Program-made: the position numbers and the translations under genes
Notes under the pieces: generated by a model
The model's input: the letters and a program-made list of their open reading frames with translations, nothing else
Databases searched by the model: none
Told to the model about the DNA's origin: nothing
Shown: piece by piece, positions 6,216-11,378 of the stretch
How positions within the stretch are numbered: position 1 is the first letter of the stretch
Layout: each line of letters starts with the position of its first letter
Source: Frankiaceae bacterium
Lineage (GTDB): Bacteria; Actinomycetota; Actinomycetes; JADGOU01
Direction of reading: 5' to 3'
Assembly: GCA_017882835.1 (NCBI GenBank)
Contig: JADGOU010000062.1
Coordinates: 1-11,378, forward strand
Length of the DNA: 11,378 bases

Positions 6216-8729
6216 ATGAAGGCGGTCGTCATGGCGGGCGGCGAAGGCACCCGGCTGCGCCCGACGACGGCCAACCAGCCCAAGCCGCTGTTGCCGGTGG
6301 TCAACAAACCGATCATGGAGCATGTGCTGCGGTTGCTGCGGCGGCACGGGTTCGGCGAGACCGTCGTCACCGTGCAGTTCCTCGCCGCGCTGATCCGCAA
6401 CTACTTCGGGGACGGCGAAGAGCTCGGCATGACGCTGCGCTACGCCACTGAGCACACCCCGCTGGGCACCGCCGGTAGCGTGCGCAACGCCGCCGAGGTG
6501 CTCGCCGGCGAACCGTTTCTGGTGATCTCCGGGGACGCACTCACTGACATCGACTTGACCGACATGGTCAAATTCCACCGCCAGCGCGGGGCGGCGGTGA
6601 CGATCGGGCTGAAGTCGGTCTCCGATCCGCTGGAGTTCGGCATCGTTATCACCGGGGCGGACGGCCGGATCGAACGGTTCCTGGAGAAGCCGACCTGGGG
6701 CCAGGTCTTTTCCGACACGGTCAACACCGGCATCTACGTCATGGAGCCGGACGTCCTGTGCTCGGTCGCCGCCGGGGAGGTCGTGGACTGGTCCGCCGAC
6801 GTGTTCCCGGCGCTGCTGGCCGCCGGCGCCCCTCTGTTCGGCTATGTCACGGACGGTTACTGGGAGGACGTCGGCACCCACGAGAGCTACTTGCGGGCGC
6901 AGGCCGACGTCCTGAACCGCAAGGTCGACGTCGACATCGACGCCTTCGAGGTCTCGCCCGGGGTGTGGATCGGGGAGGGGGCCGAGGTCCACCCCGACGC
7001 GGTGCTCAAGGGGCCGCTGTTCATCGGGGACTACGCCAAGGTCGAGGCCGGTGCGGAGCTGCGCGAGTACACGGTGCTGGGCAACAACGTGGTGGTGAAG
7101 GGCCGGGCCTTCCTGCACCGGGCGGTGGTCCACGACAACGTCTTCCTCGGCCCGCAGACGGCCCTGCGGGGCTGCGTGATCGGCAAGAACACCGACGTGA
7201 TGCGCGCCGCCCGGATCGAGGAGGGGGCCGTTGTCGGGGACGAGTGCGTCGTCGAGGAGGAGGCGTTCCTGTCCGCGGGCGTCAAGGTCTATCCCTTCAA
7301 GACGATCGAAGCCGGCACGGTGGTCAACACCAGCGTGATCTGGGAGTCGCGCGGCTCCAACGCGCTGTTCGGCCCGCGCGGGGTCAGCGGCATCGTCAAC
7401 GTCGAGATCACCCCGGAGCACGCCGTCCGGCTGGCCAGCGCCTACGCCACCACGCTGCGCAAGGGCAGCACCGTGGTCACGGCCCGCGACTCCTCCCGAG
7501 CCGCCCGGGCGCTGAAGCGGGCAGTGATCAGCGCGCTGACGGCGAGCGCCATCGACGTCCGGGACCTCGAGGTCGTGCCCACTCCGGTGGCGCGGTTTGA
7601 GACCGACCGCAGCGAGGCCGTCGGCGGGGTCGTGCTCCGGACCACCCCGGGTGACTCCCAGTGCATCGACATCGCCTTTCTCGACGCCGGCGGCGCGGAC
7701 ATCTCCAAGGGGGCACAGCGCAAGCTGGAGCGAGTGTTCAGCCGCCAGGAGTTCCGCCGGGCCTTCCCCGGCGAGATCGCCGAGCTGTCGTTCCCGTCCC
7801 GCAAGCTCGACGGGTACGTCGAGGCGATGCTGCGTTCGATCGACAGCCGCGGGCTGCGGGAGGCCAGGCTCAAGGTGGTGCTGGACACCGCCGGCGGAGC
7901 GGCGGCGCTGGTGCTGCCCACCCTGCTGGGGCAGCTCGGCGTCGACGTCCTCACCGTCAACAACCGGCTGGACGAGTCGGCCGCGGCGGAGTCGCTCGCC
8001 GACCGGATGCGGGACCTGCAGCGCCTCGGCGAGCTGGTGTCATCCTCGCGGGCGGCGTTTGGGGTCCGGTTCGACACCGTCGGGGAGCGCATCGCCGTCG
8101 TGGACGAACGCGGCGAGCTGATCGAGGACGGTCGAGCCCTGCTGGTACTGCTCGACCTGGTCGCCGCGGAACGACGCGGTTCTCGGGTGGCGCTGCCCAT
8201 CACCACCACCCGGGTGGCCGAGCGGGTGAGCCGGTTCCACGCCTGCGAGGTGATGTGGACTTCGACCAGCCCGGACGACCTCACCACCGCCGGTCGGCAG
8301 CCGGGCGTCGCCTTCGCCGGGGACGGGGCCGGGGGGTTCGTCGTCCCCGAGTTTCACGCCGCGATCGACGGGCTGGCGGCGTTCGTCCGACTGTGCGGTC
8401 TGGTGGCCCGCACGAAGCTGACCCTGAGCGCCATCGACAGCCGGATTCCGCAGGCCCATGTGCTGCGACGCGCGCTGCCGACCCCGTGGGCGGCCAAGGG
8501 TCTGGTCATGCGGTCGGTGATAGCGGCAGCGGGGGGACGCCACGTCGACACTACCGACGGGGTGCGGGTCGTGGAGTCCGACGGCAGCTGGGTGCTGGTG
8601 CTGCCGGACCCGGCCGAAGCGGTCACCCATCTCTGGGGCGAGAGCGCCTCAGCGGAGTCCTCCGCGGCGTTGCTCCGGGAGTGGGCGAGCGTGGTCGACC
8701 GGGCCGGCGTCGATTGGGCCGGTCGCTGA
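6216..8729 (+). CDS. Sugar-1-phosphate nucleotidyltransferase (GDP-mannose pyrophosphorylase type) with degenerate phosphohexomutase C-terminus
   Basis: 837 residues in three parts. Residues 1-235 are an NTP-transferase: GGEGTRLRPTT (8-18), Lys23, SGDALTDID (105-113) with Asp107, EKP (157-159) and WEDVGT (216-221). All active-site elements are present. Residues about 248-375 are a left-handed beta-helix of hexapeptide repeats. Residues about 385-805 align in order with phosphomannomutase/phosphoglucomutase (VVTARDSSRAARALKRAVIS, then DLEVVPTPVARF). However, the TASHNP catalytic-serine loop is replaced by LRTTPGDSQ (474-482). The DGDxDR metal loop is replaced by FDTVGERI (619-626), and the phosphate-binding RPSGTEP by LPDPAEA (796-802). 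The active product is therefore probably only the pyrophosphorylase, making GDP-mannose or another NDP-sugar. I recall similar long proteins in cyanobacteria and actinomycetes, often labelled mannose-1-phosphate guanylyltransferase. The ATG start is fixed by the N-terminal MKAVVMAGG; the ribosome site is weak. Confidence 0.87.
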   Translation: MKAVVMAGGEGTRLRPTTANQPKPLLPVVNKPIMEHVLRLLRRHGFGETVVTVQFLAALIRNYFGDGEELGMTLRYATEHTPLGTAGSVRNAAEVLAGEPFLVISGDALTDIDLTDMVKFHRQRGAAVTIGLKSVSDPLEFGIVITGADGRIERFLEKPTWGQVFSDTVNTGIYVMEPDVLCSVAAGEVVDWSADVFPALLAAGAPLFGYVTDGYWEDVGTHESYLRAQADVLNRKVDVDIDAFEVSPGVWIGEGAEVHPDAVLKGPLFIGDYAKVEAGAELREYTVLGNNVVVKGRAFLHRAVVHDNVFLGPQTALRGCVIGKNTDVMRAARIEEGAVVGDECVVEEEAFLSAGVKVYPFKTIEAGTVVNTSVIWESRGSNALFGPRGVSGIVNVEITPEHAVRLASAYATTLRKGSTVVTARDSSRAARALKRAVISALTASAIDVRDLEVVPTPVARFETDRSEAVGGVVLRTTPGDSQCIDIAFLDAGGADISKGAQRKLERVFSRQEFRRAFPGEIAELSFPSRKLDGYVEAMLRSIDSRGLREARLKVVLDTAGGAAALVLPTLLGQLGVDVLTVNNRLDESAAAESLADRMRDLQRLGELVSSSRAAFGVRFDTVGERIAVVDERGELIEDGRALLVLLDLVAAERRGSRVALPITTTRVAERVSRFHACEVMWTSTSPDDLTTAGRQPGVAFAGDGAGGFVVPEFHAAIDGLAAFVRLCGLVARTKLTLSAIDSRIPQAHVLRRALPTPWAAKGLVMRSVIAAAGGRHVDTTDGVRVVESDGSWVLVLPDPAEAVTHLWGESASAESSAALLREWASVVDRAGVDWAGR

Positions 8730-8733
8730 GCCC

Positions 8734-9666
8734 GTGCCCACCGTGACCAGCGCCCCCGGCGACCGGGCGACCGCCGGCCGAAACCGGTCGATGTCCCTGC
8801 TCGACGAGCTGACCGTGAACGCCTTGGACCCCGGCTACCAGCAGACCGTCGACCGCCGGGTCAGCGGCGCCGGCACCGCCGACCAGCCCGGTGGCCGTCG
8901 AGATCACCCTCGCCGCTACCCCCGGCGCCGCCGCGGCCTGCTTGTCGCCGGTCTGCTCGTCGCCGGCCTGCTGCTGGCCACCGCGGCGGCCCAGGCGCGC
9001 AGCCGGGCTCCGGCGTCGGCTCAGGTACGCAGCTCGTTGGCCGCCGACGTTGCCGCCCGGACGCGGGACACCGACGCGCTGCAATCCCAGGTCGCCCAGC
9101 TCCGGGCCCAGGTGGCCGCGGCCCGAGCCCGGGGGCTGGCCGCTACCCGGTCCGGGACGGCCATGGCCGAGCAGGTGGCGGCCCTGGAGGAGGCTAACGG
9201 GGGCACCCCGCTGCGCGGGCCGGGTCTGCGGGTCACGTTGGCCGACGCGACGCTGCCCACCCCGGATCCGCTGGCCGCGACCAAACGGCCGAGTGCACTG
9301 CCCGGGGACGCCGGCCGGATCGCCGATCGCGACGTCCAGGACGTGGTGAACGCGTTGTGGGCCGCGGGTGCCGAAGCGATCTCCGTCGGCGGCCAGCGGC
9401 TCACGCCCCAGACGGCCATCCGCGCCGCCGGCCAGGCCATCCTGGTGGACTTTCGCCCGCTCAGCCCGCCGTACGACGTGATTGCGCTCGGCGAGCAGTC
9501 CCAGCTCGGCAACCGGTTCGGCGACAGCCCCACAGCGCGCCGGTTCCGCACCTACGCGGCCACCTACGGCATCGGGTTCACCATCCGCAGCGAACGCGCG
9601 CTGACGGTGCCGGTGGGGGCCGGCCCGCCGCTGCGCGCCGCTCGCCCGCCCGCGCCGGCGCCATGA
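8734..9666 (+). CDS. DUF881 membrane-anchored coiled-coil protein, first copy
   Basis: 310 residues from a GTG four bases after the preceding stop, suggesting coupled translation. A second in-frame GTG (8743) and an ATG (8791, giving MSLLDELT) are alternative starts. Family N-termini often resemble the last, but it has no ribosome site. A basic stretch (RRDHPRRYPRRRR, 55-67) precedes one membrane helix (about 69-86), so the N-terminus is inside and the bulk outside. Residues about 103-155 are heptad-like and Ala/Arg/Gln-rich (coiled coil). Residues about 160-290 are the DUF881 domain (RGPGLRVTLAD, then NALWAAGAEAISVGGQRL and PPYDVIALG). A Pro/Ala-rich tail follows. Function is unknown. Relatives YlxW/YlxX in Bacillus lie beside sbp and the ftsA-ftsZ region. 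Confidence 0.85.
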   Translation: MPTVTSAPGDRATAGRNRSMSLLDELTVNALDPGYQQTVDRRVSGAGTADQPGGRRDHPRRYPRRRRGLLVAGLLVAGLLLATAAAQARSRAPASAQVRSSLAADVAARTRDTDALQSQVAQLRAQVAAARARGLAATRSGTAMAEQVAALEEANGGTPLRGPGLRVTLADATLPTPDPLAATKRPSALPGDAGRIADRDVQDVVNALWAAGAEAISVGGQRLTPQTAIRAAGQAILVDFRPLSPPYDVIALGEQSQLGNRFGDSPTARRFRTYAATYGIGFTIRSERALTVPVGAGPPLRAARPPAPAP

Positions 9667-9995
9667 TCCCGGCCATCGCCCTGGTGCTCGGGGTGGCGCT
9701 CGGGTTGGTGTTCCAACCCGGCGTGCCCCTTTGGCTGCAGCCCTACCTCCCGATCGCGGTCGTGGCGGCTCTGGATGCGTTGTTCGGCGCGGTCCGCGCC
9801 CAGCTCGACGGCATCTTCGACGACAAGGTGTTCGTCATCTCCTTTGTCGCCAACGTGCTGGTGGCGGCCTTGGTGGTGTTTCTCGGCGACCAGTTGGGGG
9901 TGGGTAGTCAACTGTCCACCGGCGTCGTCGTGGTCCTTGGGATCCGGATCTTCTCCAATGCGGCGGCGATTCGACGTCATGCCTTCCATGCCTGA
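9663..9995 (+). CDS. sbp: Small basic protein Sbp (DUF1290), integral membrane
   Basis: 110 residues. The ATG overlaps the upstream DUF881 stop in an ATGA junction, and longer in-frame readings from 9357 lie inside the DUF881 gene and are not credible. Four hydrophobic segments (about 3-19, 29-45, 56-75, 84-98) surround the family hallmarks QPYLPIAVVAALDALFGAVR and FDDKVFVISF (52-61), then NVLVAALVVFLGDQLGV. The C-terminus ends in RIFSNAAAIRRHAFHA, matching DUF1290 proteins of about 110-120 residues. The name comes from Bacillus subtilis sbp, next to ylxW/ylxX and ftsA; no biochemical role is established. Here it sits between two DUF881 genes, as at Rv1823-Rv1825. Confidence 0.88.
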   Translation: MIPAIALVLGVALGLVFQPGVPLWLQPYLPIAVVAALDALFGAVRAQLDGIFDDKVFVISFVANVLVAALVVFLGDQLGVGSQLSTGVVVVLGIRIFSNAAAIRRHAFHA

Positions 9996-10776
9996 GGGGG
10001 ACCGGAGGAGGCCGGATCGGGACCGGCGGTCACCGGAGGGGGACCGGAGGGAGCGCCCAAGCCGGGCCCGCGGCCCGCTGCCCCGCCGCTCTCAGCTGCT
10101 GGTCGGGCTGCTGTGCGCCACCCTCGGCTTCGCCCTGGCGGTGCAGGTGCACACCACCCGGTCCACGCCCAGCCTGGCGGCCGCCCGGCCGGAGGACCTG
10201 GTAAGCATCCTGGATGACCTGACCGCTCGGGGCGATCGGCTGCGCGCGGAGGCGGACTCGTTGACCGCAACCCGCGACCGGCTCACCGCCGGCGGCCAGG
10301 AGTCCACGGCGGCCCTGGACGAGGCCCGGCAACGGGCCGACACCCTGGGCATCCTCGCCGGTACGGTCCCCGCCACCGGTGCGGGCATCGTGCTGACCAT
10401 CACCGATCCCCAAGCCTCGGTGCGCAGCGACGTACTGCTGGACACGATGGAGGAGCTCCGCGACGCTGGCGCCGAAGCGATGTCGGTCTCGGGTGTTCGG
10501 GTGGTCACCTCGACGTACTTCCTCGACCGCGACGGCGGCGTGGAGGTCGATGGCCGCCTGCTGCGCCCGCCGTACGTGTTCCTCGTCATCGGCGACCCAC
10601 GGACGTTGGCGGCGGCGCTGGACATCCCCGGCGGCGTGCTGGACACCGTTCGCCGGCGCCCCGGCGCGTCGGCGGCGGTGGAGCAACAACCCCAAGTCGA
10701 TGTCACCGCCTTGCGGGCGCTTGTCACGCCTCGTTACGCTCGCCCGGCTGCCGCCGAATCCGGGAGCATTGGCTGA
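9988..10776 (+). CDS. DUF881 membrane-anchored coiled-coil protein, second copy
   Basis: 262 residues. The chosen ATG overlaps the end of sbp by 8 bases; an ATG at 9979 would add three residues, and neither has a clear ribosome site, so reinitiation after sbp is likely. The first 34 residues are extremely charged (PEGDRR occurs twice) and cytosolic. A membrane helix lies at about 36-54, a coiled coil at about 67-122 (DDLTARGDRLRAEADSLTATR and following), and the DUF881 domain at about 128-222. The domain elements TGAGIVLTITD, then ELRDAGAEAMSVSGVRVV and PPYVFLVIGD, match the first copy. Gly/Ala- and Pro-rich residues make a variable tail. The two copies are clear but diverged paralogues and probably act together with Sbp in one membrane complex, which is inference from gene order. 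Confidence 0.85.
   Translation: MPEGDRRRPDRDRRSPEGDRRERPSRARGPLPRRSQLLVGLLCATLGFALAVQVHTTRSTPSLAAARPEDLVSILDDLTARGDRLRAEADSLTATRDRLTAGGQESTAALDEARQRADTLGILAGTVPATGAGIVLTITDPQASVRSDVLLDTMEELRDAGAEAMSVSGVRVVTSTYFLDRDGGVEVDGRLLRPPYVFLVIGDPRTLAAALDIPGGVLDTVRRRPGASAAVEQQPQVDVTALRALVTPRYARPAAAESGSIG
9994..10050 (+). repeat. 15-bp direct repeat inside the start of the second DUF881 gene
   Basis: GAGGGGGACCGGAGG occurs exactly at 9994-10008 and 10036-10050. The 42-base period (14 codons) keeps frame and yields the doubled EGDRR peptide. It includes the sbp stop region, so the second copy may have arisen by in-frame duplication that lengthened the cytosolic tail. Confidence 0.8.
10711..10740 (+). promoter_or_regulatory. 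Possible promoter for gcvH inside the second DUF881 gene
   Basis: TTGCGG (10711-10716), an 18-base spacer and TACGCT (10735-10740) fit a loose sigma-70-type pattern. Transcription would start near 10747, leaving a leader of about 94 bases. It lies in coding sequence, so chance resemblance is a real possibility. Confidence 0.3.
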
Positions 10777-10781
10777 GTAGG

Positions 10782-10803
10782 CCCGCGAACGACCCGCGAA
10801 CGA
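10782..10803 (+). repeat. Perfect 11-bp tandem duplication in the gcvH leader
   Basis: CCCGCGAACGA occurs at 10782-10792 and again at 10793-10803. An A-rich stretch follows up to the AGGAAGG ribosome site (10828-10834). This 64-base gap is too short for a glycine riboswitch. Confidence 0.75.
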
Positions 10804-10840
10804 CCTGAGAAAGAACTGAAAACGATTAGGAAGGCCGCCG

Positions 10841-11224
10841 GTGTACCCGGACGACGTCAAGTACACCCCCCAGCACGAGTGGGCCAGGCCGCATGGCGAG
10901 ACCGTGCGGATCGGCATCACGGCCTACGCCCAGGAGGCTCTGGGCGACATCGTCTACGCCTCGCTGCCGGCTGTCGGTACCGATGTGACGGCCGGTGCAT
11001 CGATCGGTGAGCTGGAGTCCACCAAGACCTGGAGCGACGTCTACGCCCCGGTCTCCGGCCGGATAGTGGCCGTCAACGACGCCCTGGACGCCCAGCCCGA
11101 ACTGCTCAACTCCGACCCGTACGGCGATGGCTGGATCGCCGAGGTAGAGCCGGCGGAGGCCGGCGGACTCGACCAGCTGCTGGACGCCGAGCAGTACCGC
11201 CAGCTGGTGGAGACGGAACGCTAG
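10841..11224 (+). CDS. gcvH: Glycine cleavage system H protein (lipoyl carrier)
   Basis: 127 residues, the normal H-protein length, from a GTG with AGGAAGG six bases upstream. H protein carries the aminomethyl group of glycine on a lipoyl arm between the P, T and L proteins in the cytoplasm. Hallmarks are YTPQHEWA (8-15), GITAYAQEALGDIVYASLP (25-43) and the lipoylation loop GELESTKTWSDVYAPVSG (56-73), with Lys62 as the lipoyl site. NDALDAQPELLNSDPYGDGWIAEV (79-102) and the C-terminal LLDAEQYRQLV complete the fold. No gcvT or gcvP is in the window, as usual for the actinobacterial gcvH that sits between DUF881-sbp genes and an FHA gene. Its link to the upstream membrane genes is positional only. 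Confidence 0.96.
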   Translation: MYPDDVKYTPQHEWARPHGETVRIGITAYAQEALGDIVYASLPAVGTDVTAGASIGELESTKTWSDVYAPVSGRIVAVNDALDAQPELLNSDPYGDGWIAEVEPAEAGGLDQLLDAEQYRQLVETER

Positions 11225-11229
11225 GGTGC

Positions 11230-11252
11230 GGATGCCCTTGGTGATCGCATCC
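11230..11252 (+). terminator. Stem-loop after gcvH, possible terminator or attenuator
   Basis: GGATGC (11230-11235) pairs with GCATCC (11247-11252) over an 11-base loop, starting six bases after the gcvH stop. No T-run follows. The remaining leader to 11312 shows only ribosome-site sequence. Confidence 0.3.
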
Positions 11253-11312
11253 TGGGGTGGCGGGCGAACCGATGCAGCGACCCAGTTCTGACCCAGGAGG
11301 CGAGGAGATCCC

Positions 11313-11378
11313 GTGTTCTGCACCCGGTGCGGCCATGACAACCCGGACGACAGCCACTACTGCTCGAACTGCGGCGTA
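11313..11378 (+). CDS. N-terminus of zinc-ribbon protein, probably FHA-domain protein (cut by window end)
   Basis: 22 codons are visible from a GTG preceded by GAGGAG (11302-11307), with AGGAGG further upstream at 11295-11300. They encode a zinc ribbon, MFCTRCGHDNPDD then HYCSNCGV, with Cys3, Cys6, Cys17 and Cys20 (CxxC-x10-CxxC). In actinomycetes the gene after gcvH encodes an FHA-domain phosphothreonine-binding protein (GarA in mycobacteria, OdhI in corynebacteria). I recall forms with this zinc-ribbon start in other actinomycete families. The zinc ribbon is directly seen. The FHA domain and any regulatory threonine lie beyond the edge and are inferred from position. Confidence 0.75.
   Translation, partial: MFCTRCGHDNPDDSHYCSNCGV

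Noticed and set aside
5592..7421. Antisense open frame of 609 codons on the - strand across the phosphatidyltransferase and nucleotidyltransferase genes
   Set aside because: It lies opposite two genes with complete catalytic motifs and reads as His/Asp/Arg/Gln-rich sequence with no recognisable domain. Long antisense frames are expected from the strong G/C third-position bias.
9357..9662. N-terminal extension of Sbp upstream of 9663
   Set aside because: It lies inside the first DUF881 gene in another frame and is His/Arg/Pro-rich; DUF1290 proteins begin directly with the hydrophobic segment starting at the ATG at 9663.
9775..9987. Longer reading of the second DUF881 protein from 9775
   Set aside because: This part overlaps sbp in another frame and translates to a Ser/Trp/Cys-rich shadow; the family begins with a short basic tail before the membrane helix.
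10777..10840. Glycine riboswitch ahead of gcvH
   Set aside because: The 64-base gap is too short for even one aptamer plus expression platform and shows no aptamer-like helices; it holds an 11-bp duplication instead.

Overview
This window reads as the chromosome of a high-GC actinomycete. Nearly every third codon position is G or C, several genes start with GTG, and all recognisable genes are on the + strand. The right-hand two thirds match a gene order known from actinobacteria: CDP-alcohol phosphatidyltransferase, DUF881, small basic protein, DUF881, gcvH, FHA protein. Mycobacteria carry a comparable run at Rv1822-Rv1827. I cannot name a genus; the GDP-mannose-type pyrophosphorylase inserted in the run points to an actinomycete outside the mycobacteria.

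Layout. (1) 4-3680 is a two-gene ABC-2 exporter operon. The first gene is an unusual fusion of an exported S15/CocE-like alpha/beta hydrolase, a transmembrane helix and a cytosolic ABC ATPase. The second is a six-helix permease. (2) 3871-5360 holds three short, apparently separate genes: a stand-alone CBS-pair protein, a HAD phosphatase resembling the 3'-phosphatase domain of polynucleotide kinase, and a 70-residue Cys/His-rich small protein. The gaps between them carry promoter-like sequences, stem-loops and a six-unit tandem repeat directly in front of the HAD gene. (3) 5523-10776 is one compact block. It contains a CDP-alcohol phosphatidyltransferase, an 837-residue nucleotidyltransferase/hexapeptide/phosphohexomutase-like protein whose mutase part has lost its catalytic motifs, a DUF881 protein, small basic protein Sbp (DUF1290) and a second DUF881 protein. 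The last three overlap or nearly touch, so they are probably translationally coupled. (4) 10841 onward holds gcvH and the first 22 codons of a zinc-ribbon protein, expected from position to be the FHA-domain protein; the window edge cuts it off.

How the genes may work together (inference): the ABC pair exports a substrate while a tethered extracytoplasmic hydrolase acts at the exit side. The phosphatidyltransferase and sugar-nucleotide enzyme supply phospholipid and a nucleotide-activated sugar (probably GDP-mannose) for envelope glycolipids. The DUF881-Sbp-DUF881 trio is a membrane module of unknown function whose Firmicute relatives lie beside ftsA/ftsZ. No RNA gene, mobile element or CRISPR array is visible, and no gap without a gene exceeds about 190 bases.
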